Of a DNA stretch of 64,000 nucleotides, positions 9,174 through 17,400 are shown piece after piece. The stretch is from positions 1,488,001 to 1,552,000 of the forward strand of contig NZ_LT635477.1 of assembly GCF_900120335.1 (NCBI RefSeq). The letters are read 5' to 3'. Positions within the stretch are counted from its first letter, which is position 1, and every line of letters starts with the position of its first letter. Source of the stretch: Helicobacter pylori (GTDB taxonomy: Bacteria; Campylobacterota; Campylobacteria; Campylobacterales; Helicobacteraceae). The notes beneath the pieces are model-generated. The model was not told where the DNA came from. It saw only the letters and a program-made list of their open reading frames with translations, and made no database searches. Both the position numbers and the translations under genes were made by a program.

Positions 9174-9284
9174 CGACAATCCTTAAATCAAAATGGGATT
9201 ATGTTACTTTAAAGGGGTTTAAAGAATCAAGGGGATATAAAGAAGCGCAAGGCACAAGAAAGCCCTTTGATTTCAAATTAAGAG

Positions 9285-10229
9285 CTATACTTTAGCTTCT
9301 TCTCTGCGTTGCAAGTATTCCCAACGCTCATTCACATCTTTTTGCAATTCTTCAATGATGTGTTCGTTTTCTTTTTTGAAAAGGTGTTTGAAACGCTTTT
9401 GAGCCCCTAAATAATCCCTTACAGGAATGATATTTCTTGGGCGGTAAGTGATTTTCAATTCCCTGCCATTAAAGACTTCAAACAAGGGGAACATCAAGCT
9501 ATCCACAGCCATATCCGCTAATTCAATGGTCTTATTGGAATCAAATTTCCATTCAGTCGTGCATGGGCTAAGAGCGTTGATAAAGCAAGGCCCTTCAGTG
9601 TCTAGCGCGGTTTTAATCTTTTTATTCATGTCTTTCCATTTGTTAGGAGAGAGTTGCGCTACATAAGGGACTCCATGGCTTGCCATGATATTGACGATGT
9701 CTTTTTTCTTTTCTTTTTTACCAAAGCTAACCGATCCCGCTGGCGTGGTAGAAGTGCTAGCCCCTAATGGCGTAGAACCGCTTCTTTGACCGCCTGTATT
9801 GGCGTAGTTTTCATTATCCAAGCAGATGTAAGTCATGTCATGCCCTCTTTCCATGCAACCGCTGATGAATTGAAAACCAATATCATAACTAGCCCCATCG
9901 CCTCCAAACGCCACGAATTTCGGTCTTTGACCTTGATAGCGACCCTTATTCACTAAAGCCTTATACATCGCTTCCACCCCCGAAATAGCGGTAGAGCCGT
10001 TTTCAAAACCGATATGAATCCAAGGCACATCCCATGAAGTGTGCGGGTACACAGCCGAGCATACCTCTAAACAACCGGTAGAATTGCCTAAAACAATAGG
10101 CCCATCTACAGCGTTTAAAACTTCGCGCACAATGATGCCATGCCCACAACCGGGACAAAGCAAGTGCGAGCCTTGAAATTTCTCAGCGCTTTGGCTAAAA
10201 CCTTTGAGTGTTTTGACTTCTTTTACCAT
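9285..10229 (-). CDS. porB: Pyruvate:ferredoxin oxidoreductase beta subunit
   Basis: The thiamine-diphosphate subunit of the four-subunit pyruvate oxidoreductase, which makes acetyl-CoA and CO2 from pyruvate and passes electrons to flavodoxin in H. pylori. The TPP site is visible as FGGDGASYDIGFQFISG followed by NENYANTGGQRSGSTP; the N-terminal LLCPGCGHG carries the cysteines typical of beta subunits. It is the last gene of the porC-porD-porA-porB operon, 12 bases after porA with an AAGGAAA ribosome site. POR is essential in H. pylori, is oxygen sensitive, and replaces pyruvate dehydrogenase. Confidence 0.97.
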   Translation of the reverse strand: MVKEVKTLKGFSQSAEKFQGSHLLCPGCGHGIIVREVLNAVDGPIVLGNSTGCLEVCSAVYPHTSWDVPWIHIGFENGSTAISGVEAMYKALVNKGRYQGQRPKFVAFGGDGASYDIGFQFISGCMERGHDMTYICLDNENYANTGGQRSGSTPLGASTSTTPAGSVSFGKKEKKKDIVNIMASHGVPYVAQLSPNKWKDMNKKIKTALDTEGPCFINALSPCTTEWKFDSNKTIELADMAVDSLMFPLFEVFNGRELKITYRPRNIIPVRDYLGAQKRFKHLFKKENEHIIEELQKDVNERWEYLQRREEAKV

Positions 10230-10241
10230 GATATTTCCTTT

Positions 10242-11465
10242 TTAAAAAAAGCTCATTTTAGGACCGTGCAAGCCTACGAATTGTTGGGTAGGGTGCGTGA
10301 GCGTGCCTTTAAGAGCGTCTTCATTGATTTCTTCAAAAATCTCGCATAAATGCGCAATCGTCATATCCCTTTCGCCTAAACCATAAATGTAGTTAGACAC
10401 CACGGGGTGTTTAGTCCCTTGCGTTTGATACACCGCGCTCGTTACTTCATTAAACATCGCCCCCATAGCGCCCGCTGGAGAGCTTTTGTCTAAAATCGCT
10501 AAAGCTTTAAGGTTTTTCAAATCCTGCCCCAATCTTTCATAGGGGAAGGGGCGTAAGGAATGGATGGTGGCCACGCCGGCCTTAATGCCTTTTTTACGCA
10601 TTTCTTTAGCCGCTACGATAGCGGATTCATAAGTAGTGCCTAACGCAAAGATAGCGATTTCAGCGTCTTCTAGCTGGAAAGTTTTAGTCAAATGGTATTG
10701 CCTGCCTGTGAGTTTAGCGAAATCATTGAACACTTCTTCAATCACAGAAGACGCGCTCATGATCGCATGGTGGAGTTGGGCTTTATGCTCATAATGCCAT
10801 TCTTCTTCAGCTTGCGCGCCATAGCTTACCGGTTTATCAAAATCCAAAAGGGAATGCTTGGTTTGGTATTCGCCTACGAATTGATAAGCCACTGCATCGC
10901 TCAAAGGGCGGACATTTTGCACGGTGTGCGAGCATAAAAAGCCATCTTGATTGACAATAGTAGGCACGCGCACCTTTTGGTGCTCTGCGATTTTAAACGC
11001 CATTAAAGTGAAATCGTAAGCTTCTTGAGGGTTGCATGTGCATAAACTGATCCAGCCAGAATCCCTGCTTAAATACATATCAGAATGATCGCCATGGATA
11101 TTTAAAGGGGCTGCTAGAGCGCGATTGACCAAATTCAAAACGATAGGCAAACGCATGCCAGAAGCCTGGTATAAAACCTCTACCATCAACGCCAAACCTT
11201 GAGAGCTAGTCGCAGTGCTGACCCTACCACCAGCAGCGGCAGCTCCCACGCATGCGCTCATGGCGGCATGCTCAGATTCCACTAAAACGAATTCGCCATC
11301 AACATAGCCATTATCCTTAAACGAGCCGTAATTTTGCACAATGGGCGTTGATGGGGTGATAGGATAGGCTGCGATGACATCAATTTGAGCCTGTCTTAAA
11401 GCGTTAGAGCTAGCGGTATTGCCGTCCCACACCTCTATCTCTTGTAATTCAATACTTCTTGCCAT
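10242..11465 (-). CDS. porA: Pyruvate:ferredoxin oxidoreductase alpha subunit
   Basis: The 407-residue alpha subunit forms the catalytic core with the beta subunit. N-terminal pyrimidine-binding domain motifs are seen as AYPITPSTPI, VESEHAAMSACVGAAAAGGR and TATSSQGLALM. The C-terminal half (IFALGTTYESAIVAAKEMR) is the transketolase C-like domain. The family is shared with 2-oxoglutarate and 2-oxoisovalerate oxidoreductases; the assignment to pyruvate rests on the four-gene order and on knowledge of H. pylori HP1110. It lies 9 bases after porD. Confidence 0.97.
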   Translation of the reverse strand: MARSIELQEIEVWDGNTASSNALRQAQIDVIAAYPITPSTPIVQNYGSFKDNGYVDGEFVLVESEHAAMSACVGAAAAGGRVSTATSSQGLALMVEVLYQASGMRLPIVLNLVNRALAAPLNIHGDHSDMYLSRDSGWISLCTCNPQEAYDFTLMAFKIAEHQKVRVPTIVNQDGFLCSHTVQNVRPLSDAVAYQFVGEYQTKHSLLDFDKPVSYGAQAEEEWHYEHKAQLHHAIMSASSVIEEVFNDFAKLTGRQYHLTKTFQLEDAEIAIFALGTTYESAIVAAKEMRKKGIKAGVATIHSLRPFPYERLGQDLKNLKALAILDKSSPAGAMGAMFNEVTSAVYQTQGTKHPVVSNYIYGLGERDMTIAHLCEIFEEINEDALKGTLTHPTQQFVGLHGPKMSFF

Positions 11466-11474
11466 ATTTTTTCC

Positions 11475-11867
11475 TTATGATTTTTTCTTTTCTTGTTTTT
11501 GCGGCCATTGAGTGAGAGCGGTGGCAGGCTCAATTTGTTCTTCAAACATCCATAGGGATTTAGGGTTAGTGGGGCAGACATCCACGCACACGCCACAGCC
11601 CTTACAATGAGAATAATCCACGCCTTTTAATTTGCCCTCTCTTGAAAGAATGGCAGCGTCTGGGCAATAAACCCAACAATTAAAGCAATTGATACAAATA
11701 GTATTGTTATGCACAGGCTTAGCCACGCGCCAATGAGCCACTGAAGTGGTGAAGTAACTCTGTTCGGTGTAATGGCGCTCATCATTGTGTTTTTCCATTT
11801 CGCTTTGTGCGTTCTTTTCAAAAGGGAAGAGCACCGCTCCCATTTCAAATTCATTCCAATCTTTCAT
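11475..11867 (-). CDS. porD: Pyruvate:ferredoxin oxidoreductase delta (ferredoxin) subunit
   Basis: A 130-residue two-[4Fe-4S] ferredoxin subunit. Two cluster motifs are visible: CINCFNCWVYCPD and CKGCGVCVDVCPTNP, each CxxCxxCxxxCP. It carries electrons from the TPP site in the alpha/beta subunits to the external acceptor. The N-terminal extension of about 50 residues before the first cluster is normal in this group. It sits between porC and porA in one operon. Confidence 0.96.
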   Translation of the reverse strand: MKDWNEFEMGAVLFPFEKNAQSEMEKHNDERHYTEQSYFTTSVAHWRVAKPVHNNTICINCFNCWVYCPDAAILSREGKLKGVDYSHCKGCGVCVDVCPTNPKSLWMFEEQIEPATALTQWPQKQEKKKS

Positions 11868-11882
11868 CTTTAATCCTTAATG

Positions 11883-12443
11883 TTATTGAACTTCTTCATA
11901 AGCTCTTTGGATAGCGAGCATGTTAGCGTCAATGACTTCTTGCGTGAGCTTTTTGCCTAAAACTTTTTTAAAAGCTTCTTTAAAAGCCTCAATTTCAAGC
12001 ATGCCAGACACTTTCATTAAAGCCCCTAGCATGGGCGTGTTAGGGATAGGGCGTTTTAAGGTTTCCATAGAGATTTTTAAACAATCCACTAAAAACACCT
12101 TACGGGTTTTTAATTCAGGTTTTTTTTCAAACAATTCTTCTTTGTTAAGGTAGCTAGTGATGATATAGGTCGTGTCTTCTTTTTCATTAGCGAAAATGTT
12201 TTCAATGAAAACCAAACCAGGGTCAATCACCAGCACATAATCCGGTTGCATGAAACGCTCATGGTTTAAAATAGGCTCATCATCAACGCGGTTATAAGCC
12301 ATCATAGCAGCCCCCCTTTTAGCTGAACCATAGGAAGCGAACGCTTGCACTTCTTTGCCTGTTTTTGAAATCACATCAGCTAGTCCCTTAGCACCGGTGA
12401 TAGCGCCTTGACCAGCTCGCGCATGCCATCTAATTTGAAACAT
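11883..12443 (-). CDS. porC: Pyruvate:ferredoxin oxidoreductase gamma subunit
   Basis: The gamma subunit (also called porG), which holds the complex together and binds coenzyme A. The ATG at 12443 gives MFQIRWHARAGQGAITGAKG and 186 residues; a longer reading to 12503 overlaps the promoter and has no ribosome site, while AAGGAGA precedes 12443. The motif RWHARAGQGAITG is diagnostic for the family. It is the first gene of the operon that continues with porD, porA and porB. Confidence 0.96.
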   Translation of the reverse strand: MFQIRWHARAGQGAITGAKGLADVISKTGKEVQAFASYGSAKRGAAMMAYNRVDDEPILNHERFMQPDYVLVIDPGLVFIENIFANEKEDTTYIITSYLNKEELFEKKPELKTRKVFLVDCLKISMETLKRPIPNTPMLGALMKVSGMLEIEAFKEAFKKVLGKKLTQEVIDANMLAIQRAYEEVQ

Positions 12444-12494
12444 GGTAATATGTCTCCTTAATATCGTATAAAATAAATTGAATTTAGCCCAAAT

Positions 12495-12500
12495 ATTATA
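12495..12500 (-). promoter_or_regulatory. porCDAB promoter -10 box
   Basis: On the minus strand this reads TATAAT within CTTGTATAATATTT, about 50 bases before the porC start. It is the only good box in the gap and should drive the four-gene operon. Confidence 0.65.
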
Positions 12501-12732
12501 CAAGAAAAACTATTAATGTGTCTTATAACAATATCTTTTTAGGAATTTTTATAGGAAAATGGGGGCATACCCACAAGAATTATGGCTATTTTATGGCTAT
12601 TTATCCTAAAAAGATAGGCGTTCTTAATAAAAACCACTAATATTTATTTTAAACTTTGTTATTATTAGGGCGTGATTTAATTTTAGTTTGTATAGGGCAA
12701 GTGTGGGGTAGGATAACAAAAGGAATTGGGTT

Positions 12733-13395
12733 ATGAATAAAACAACAATTAAAATATTAATGGGCATGGCGTTATTATCATCGCTTCAAGCCACAGAGGC
12801 AGAGCTTGATGAAAAATCAAAAAAACCTAAATTTGCGGATAGGAATACGTTTTATTTAGGGGTTGGGTATCAGCTTAGCGCGATCAACACGTCTTTTAGC
12901 ACCAGTTCTATAGATAAATCGTATTTCATGACCGGCAATGGCTTTGGCGTGGTGTTAGGGGGGAAATTTGTGGCTAAAACGCAAGCTGTAGAGCATGTGG
13001 GTTTTCGTTACGGATTGTTTTATGATCAGACCTTTTCTTCTCACAAATCCTATATTTCTACCTATGGTTTAGAATTTAGCGGTTTGTGGGACGCTTTCAA
13101 TTCGCCAAAGATGTTTTTAGGGTTGGAGTTTGGTTTAGGCATCGCTGGGGCGACTTACATGCCAGGAGGGGCCATGCATGGGATTATCGCTCAACATTTA
13201 GGCAAAGAAAACTCGCTTTTCCAATTGCTTGTGAAAGTGGGTTTTCGTTTTGGCTTTTTCCACAATGAAATCACTTTCGGGTTGAAATTCCCTGTCATTC
13301 CTAACAAAAAAACGGAAATAACTGACGGCTTGAGCGCGACCACTTTATGGCAACGCCTACCGGTAGCTTATTTCAATTATATCTATAATTTTTAG
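12733..13395 (+). CDS. horH: Hor-family outer membrane protein
   Basis: A 220-residue outer membrane beta-barrel protein corresponding to HP1107. It has a signal peptide (MNKTTIKILMGMALLSSLQA), the family segment NTFYLGVGYQLSAINTSF, and ends YFNYIYNF, the aromatic terminus of Hop/Hor proteins. It is clearly related to the protein at 6720-7553 (GFRYGLFYDQ, STYGLEF, FLGLEFGLGIAG). AAAGGAATT gives a ribosome site before the ATG. It stops 6 bases before the convergent gene's end. Specific function unknown; the symbol is from memory. Confidence 0.85.
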   Translation: MNKTTIKILMGMALLSSLQATEAELDEKSKKPKFADRNTFYLGVGYQLSAINTSFSTSSIDKSYFMTGNGFGVVLGGKFVAKTQAVEHVGFRYGLFYDQTFSSHKSYISTYGLEFSGLWDAFNSPKMFLGLEFGLGIAGATYMPGGAMHGIIAQHLGKENSLFQLLVKVGFRFGFFHNEITFGLKFPVIPNKKTEITDGLSATTLWQRLPVAYFNYIYNF

Positions 13396-13401
13396 ATATA
13401 G

Positions 13402-14709
13402 TTATTTAGAGGTTTTAGATTTGACAAAATCAATCAACTCTCTTGTGTCTATGGCTAGGGTTAAAAATTGCTGATACATCACAAACCACTTGCCCCCCTT
13501 GCCATACAAATGGTACCCATCGCCCCCACCCACAAAGCTAAAAAACGCATCCGCTCGCACGCTTATCCATTTGTTTTTATAAAGATAATAAAGGCCTATC
13601 ATGTCAAAATTAGGGGCTCTATACCATGGCAATCCGGTATAAAGGGATTGGCCATAAGTGGCGTAAAAGTGCATTTGGGGTTTGTTGGAAAAATAGTATC
13701 TGTTAAAAATCCCAAAGCCTTTGTATTGCGCTTGAGCGTAAAATTCCCCCCCAAAGCTGTTATAAAATTGAGCGTTTTTGCACTCGCTAGCATAACGCAC
13801 GCAATAATGGGTTTGAGACGACTGCGTGCCAAAGGTCATGAAAATATTGTCCATATAGGGCATGAGATTTTTAAAATCCGCTTTTAAATAAGCATGGTAA
13901 TAAACCCTGTCTAAAACGGTAGGGTTAGAGTATTTTCCTATTTCTCCGCCTTGTGGGTTATTTTTTTGACTGAAATAGGGGTAGCCATTGGGCCATTGTG
14001 GGGTTACATCGCCTGGTTTTAAGTAGGAATTCCCACCGTAAGGGTAGTTATCCCCCATGCTATGAGAGCTGGCGTTATGAAAAATGACAAGCTGCCCCCC
14101 CAAACCTAAATACCCTTTAAGAAACTGAAATTCTGAAGAAACAAAATACAAGAATTGGTTAAAATCGTAATTTTTCTTTTTGGGCTGGTTGTTCCAATTA
14201 CGCCCCCCATACCAATCCACAACGCCCTCAAACCACCCATTCCACCAGCGGTTAGGATCGTAAGCCGGTTTGAATTGGAACGCTCCTCCCCTAAAAGTAG
14301 GGTCTATAAACCAAAAAAGTTTTTTAAAAGCGCTTAAAGGGTAATGCCCTATTTGATAGCTTCGCGGCACAATGCCTAAAAAAAACCTCAAATTTTTCCC
14401 TATGTATTGGTAATACATGGTAACCCCCCACGAATAAGGGAAATAGCTATAATGCGTGTGCAAATTTTGAATGAACCACGCTCCAAACATCAAGGCCTGT
14501 CTTTTGTCCAATTGGACGCCAATTTGAGGCATGAGACGGGCTTGCATTTTGGTTAGGCTATTCCAATAGGGGTTATTTGGAGGGGAAGCCAGATTGAAAT
14601 TAAAGCTCATGAACTTCAAATCATAGACAAAACTAGCCGCTTTCATTAAGGGTGGTATGAAAAAACCTGAAAATAACAACGCGCAAAGAGATTTTTTTAA
14701 GGAAGTCAA
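13402..14709 (-). CDS. Aromatic-rich putative outer membrane protein, family not recognised
   Basis: A 435-residue protein matching HP1106. It begins with a signal peptide (MTSLKKSLCALLFSGFFIPP, cleavage near MKAAS). The mature chain is extremely rich in Tyr, Trp, Phe, Gly and Asn (for example PNRWWNGWFEGVVDWYGGRN) with alternating strand-like segments, as in outer membrane barrels of the porin/alginate-export type. It does not end in the usual Hop aromatic motif but in a lysine-rich helix (LIDFVKSKTSK). Two cysteines near the middle (HYCVRYASEC) may form a disulfide. I cannot name the family. Being next to glycosyltransferases and another outer membrane protein suggests an envelope role. Confidence 0.7.
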   Translation of the reverse strand: MTSLKKSLCALLFSGFFIPPLMKAASFVYDLKFMSFNFNLASPPNNPYWNSLTKMQARLMPQIGVQLDKRQALMFGAWFIQNLHTHYSYFPYSWGVTMYYQYIGKNLRFFLGIVPRSYQIGHYPLSAFKKLFWFIDPTFRGGAFQFKPAYDPNRWWNGWFEGVVDWYGGRNWNNQPKKKNYDFNQFLYFVSSEFQFLKGYLGLGGQLVIFHNASSHSMGDNYPYGGNSYLKPGDVTPQWPNGYPYFSQKNNPQGGEIGKYSNPTVLDRVYYHAYLKADFKNLMPYMDNIFMTFGTQSSQTHYCVRYASECKNAQFYNSFGGEFYAQAQYKGFGIFNRYYFSNKPQMHFYATYGQSLYTGLPWYRAPNFDMIGLYYLYKNKWISVRADAFFSFVGGGDGYHLYGKGGKWFVMYQQFLTLAIDTRELIDFVKSKTSK

Positions 14710-14775
14710 ACTAAAACACAGCCCCTTTCATCAACGCCTTTTAAAAATGGTGGCAAAAATAAGATAAAATTTTAA

Positions 14776-15355
14776 ATTAATTTGCTTTAAAAACAGCATA
14801 AAAACCAAAAAACAGAACCCTTTCAAGTTCGGTTTTTTTTTTTTTTTTTTTTTTGGATAAAATAGCCATTAAAAAAGGGTGTTTCATTTTTTATGACTTC
14901 AGCTTCAAGCCATTCATTTAAAGAACAAGATTTTCATATTCCTATCGCTTTCGCTTTTGATAAGAATTACCTCATTCCTGCGGGCGCGTGTCTTTATTCC
15001 TTGCTAGAAAGCATCGCTAAGGCTAATAAAAAAATCCGTTACACCTTACACGCTCTAGTGGTAGGCTTGAATGAAGAAGATAGAGCAAAGCTTAATCAAA
15101 TCGCAGAGCCTTTTAAAGAATTTGCTGTTTTAGAAGTGAGAGATATTGAACCTTTTTTAGACGCTATCCCTAACCCTTTTGATGAGGATTTTACTAAGCG
15201 TTTTTCTAAAATGGTATTAGTGAAATATTTTCTAGCGGATTTATTCCCCAAATATTCTAAAATGGTGTGGAGCGATGTGGACGTTATCTTTTGCAATGAA
15301 TTTAGCGCTGATTTCTTAAACATTAAAGAAGATGATGAGAATTATTTTTATGGGG
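14776..15355 (+). repeat. Upstream copy of a duplicated promoter and GT8 N-terminal segment
   Basis: From the TTTGCTTTAAAAACAGCATA stretch before the gene to about codon 155, this segment is nearly identical to 16114-16685. The duplication therefore includes the promoter, the poly-T tract and the catalytic N-terminal half of the glycosyltransferase. Confidence 0.85.
14833..14854 (+). promoter_or_regulatory. Poly-T (T22) tract in the promoter of the first GT8 gene
   Basis: Twenty-two consecutive T, followed after GGA by TAAAAT (14858-14863), a likely -10 box, and 38 bases before the ATG. Slipped-strand changes would alter the distance between upstream contacts and the -10 box, the same logic as other H. 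pylori promoter tracts. Confidence 0.75.
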
Positions 15356-16089
15356 TTTTAGAAGTTGAAAAGCACCACATGATGGAAGGGTTTTTGTTTT
15401 GCAATTTAGATTACCAACGCAAGAAAAATTTCACCTTAAGAATGCATGATCTTTTAAAGGGGAATGAGGCTAAAGGGGAGTTGGATTTCACGAAATGGTG
15501 TTGGCCTAACATGAAGGCTTTAGGGATTGAATATTGCGTTTTCCCTTATTATTACACCATTAAAGATTTTTCTAACGCGTATTTAAACGAGAATTACAAG
15601 AAAACCATTTTAGAGGCGCGAGAAAACCCTATCATTATCCACTATGACGCTTGGTGGGGGGCGGTGAAGCCTTGGGATTACCCTTTTGGTTTGAAAGCGG
15701 ATTTGTGGCTGAACGCTTTGGCTAAAACCCCCTTTATGAGCGATTACACTAAAAAAATGCACACCAATGAGAGCTTTTATACCACAAAAATGGCTGAGCA
15801 ACATTATTTTTCTTCAGTAAAATCTTCAAAAGAAGTTCTTTTCAAAACCCCGTATTTGTTTTTCAAATCGTATCTGTTTGTTGTGTTTAAAGAAAGGAAA
15901 ATCCATTTAAGGATTTTTGCATTAATTTGTGGTTTAGTGAAAAAATTTTTCAATAAGCTTATTTATTTTGTGTTTTTGATGCCTAAAGCGTTAGCTAAAA
16001 GGGTGGTTAGTAAGATCCTTAGAATTTTAGGACTTCATGGGATTGTTAAAAAAATCCTAATCCAACTCAAGCTTTTAAGAAAGGGCTAG
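14893..16089 (+). CDS. Glycosyltransferase family 8 (LPS biosynthesis type), copy 1
   Basis: A 398-residue retaining glycosyltransferase of the GT8 family, likely adding galactose or glucose to lipopolysaccharide in the cytoplasm. Visible: HIPIAFAFDKNYLIPAGACL at the nucleotide-sugar-binding start, then KMVWSDVDVIFCNEF with the metal-binding DxD, and HYDAWWGAVKPWDYPFG as the conserved C-terminal catalytic region. A basic amphipathic tail (VKKILIQLKLLRKG) probably holds it to the inner membrane. The neighbour at 16222 is a mosaic paralogue: the first 155 residues and the PFGLKADLWLNALAKTPFMS block match, and the segment between differs. It corresponds to HP1105 or its duplicate. Expression is probably phase variable through the T22 tract. 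Confidence 0.88.
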   Translation: MTSASSHSFKEQDFHIPIAFAFDKNYLIPAGACLYSLLESIAKANKKIRYTLHALVVGLNEEDRAKLNQIAEPFKEFAVLEVRDIEPFLDAIPNPFDEDFTKRFSKMVLVKYFLADLFPKYSKMVWSDVDVIFCNEFSADFLNIKEDDENYFYGVLEVEKHHMMEGFLFCNLDYQRKKNFTLRMHDLLKGNEAKGELDFTKWCWPNMKALGIEYCVFPYYYTIKDFSNAYLNENYKKTILEARENPIIIHYDAWWGAVKPWDYPFGLKADLWLNALAKTPFMSDYTKKMHTNESFYTTKMAEQHYFSSVKSSKEVLFKTPYLFFKSYLFVVFKERKIHLRIFALICGLVKKFFNKLIYFVFLMPKALAKRVVSKILRILGLHGIVKKILIQLKLLRKG

Positions 16090-16113
16090 AGTAAAGGGGT
16101 TAAAACCTTTTTT

Positions 16114-16685
16114 AAATCAATTTGCTTTAAAAACAGCATAAAAACCAAAAACAGAACCCTTTCAAGTTCGGTTTTTTTTTTTTGGATAAAATAGCCATTA
16201 AAAAAGGGTGTTTAATTTTTTATGACTTCAGCTTCAAACCATTCTTTTAAAGAACAAGATTTTCATATTCCTATCGCTTTCGCTTTTGATAAGAATTACC
16301 TCATTGCTGCAGGTGCATGCATTTATTCCTTGTTAGAGAGCATCGCTAAGGCTAATAAAAAAATCCGTTACACCTTACACGCTTTAGTGGTAGGCTTGAA
16401 TGAAGAAGATAAAGCAAAACTTAACCAAATCACAGAGTCTTTTAAAGAATTTGCTGTTTTAGAAGTAAAAGATATTGAACCTTTTTTAGACACTATCCCT
16501 AACCCTTTTGATGAGGATTTCACCAAGCGTTTTTCTAAAATGGTATTAGTGAAATATTTTCTAGCGGATTTATTCCCCAAATATTCTAAAATGGTGTGGA
16601 GCGATGTGGACGTTATTTTTTGTAATGAATTTAGCGCTGATTTCTTAAGCATTAAAGAAAATGATGAGAATTATTTTTATGGGGT
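16114..16685 (+). repeat. Downstream copy of the duplicated promoter and GT8 N-terminal segment
   Basis: Second copy of 14776-15355. Differences include a shorter A run (A5 instead of A6 in ACCAAAAACAG), a T12 instead of T22 tract and scattered substitutions, mostly synonymous or conservative. Confidence 0.85.
16172..16183 (+). promoter_or_regulatory. Poly-T (T12) tract in the promoter of the second GT8 gene
   Basis: Twelve T, then GGA and TAAAAT, again 38 bases before the ATG. It is exactly 10 bases shorter than the tract of the first copy. Confidence 0.75.
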
Positions 16686-17388
16686 TTATGACAAAATATA
16701 CCCGTATGAAGGCTTTTTTTATTGCAACTTAACTTACCAGCGAAAAAATCAATTTTGTAAAAAAATATTAGAAATCATACGCGCGCAAAAAATAGATAAA
16801 GAACCGCAACTGACAGAATTTTGTCGTTCAAAGATCGCGCCATTAAAAATAGAGTATTGCATTTTCCCACACTATTATAGGCTTTCTGAAGAGCATTTAA
16901 AGGGCGTGGCCAATGCAATTTATCATAACACCATTAAACAAGCCCTAAGAGAACCTATCGTTATACAATATGACTCTCATCCTTATTTTCAAATCAAGCC
17001 TTGGACATATCCTTTTGGTTTGAAAGCGGATTTATGGCTGAACGCTTTGGCTAAAACCCCATTTATGAGCGATTGGTCTTATTTGATCACAGGGGGTGGG
17101 GAGATAGGTGGAGAAAAATGGTACCACTACCATAGCATTGCCGCTTATCATTACTACTTTCCTTTATGGAAAGCAGAAGAACAGATTGCCCATGACGCTC
17201 TTAAGACATTTTTAAAACATTATTTTTTACACATTCATGAGATTCCCCAAAACGCAAGGCGAAGACTATTTAAATACTGCATTTCAATACCGCTCAAGAG
17301 CTTTATTAGTAAAACCCTTAAAATCCTAAAACTCCATGCACTAGCCAAAAAAATCCTAACCCAACTCAAGCTCTTAAAAAAGAGCTAG
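16222..17388 (+). CDS. Glycosyltransferase family 8 (LPS biosynthesis type), copy 2
   Basis: A 388-residue GT8 enzyme, paralogous to the gene just upstream. The nucleotide-sugar and DxD region (WSDVDVIFCNEFSADFL) is nearly identical to copy 1. From about residue 155 (after NYFYGV) it diverges: YDKIYPYEGFFYCNLTYQRK replaces the corresponding part, which is where acceptor or sugar choice is usually set. Identity returns at KPWTYPFGLKADLWLNALAK and again in the basic C-terminal helix (HALAKKILTQLKLLKK). It probably acts on lipopolysaccharide with different specificity from copy 1. The promoter has its own poly-T tract. Convergent with the alcohol dehydrogenase gene. Confidence 0.88.
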   Translation: MTSASNHSFKEQDFHIPIAFAFDKNYLIAAGACIYSLLESIAKANKKIRYTLHALVVGLNEEDKAKLNQITESFKEFAVLEVKDIEPFLDTIPNPFDEDFTKRFSKMVLVKYFLADLFPKYSKMVWSDVDVIFCNEFSADFLSIKENDENYFYGVYDKIYPYEGFFYCNLTYQRKNQFCKKILEIIRAQKIDKEPQLTEFCRSKIAPLKIEYCIFPHYYRLSEEHLKGVANAIYHNTIKQALREPIVIQYDSHPYFQIKPWTYPFGLKADLWLNALAKTPFMSDWSYLITGGGEIGGEKWYHYHSIAAYHYYFPLWKAEEQIAHDALKTFLKHYFLHIHEIPQNARRRLFKYCISIPLKSFISKTLKILKLHALAKKILTQLKLLKKS

Positions 17389-17400
17389 AGTAAAAAGCCT

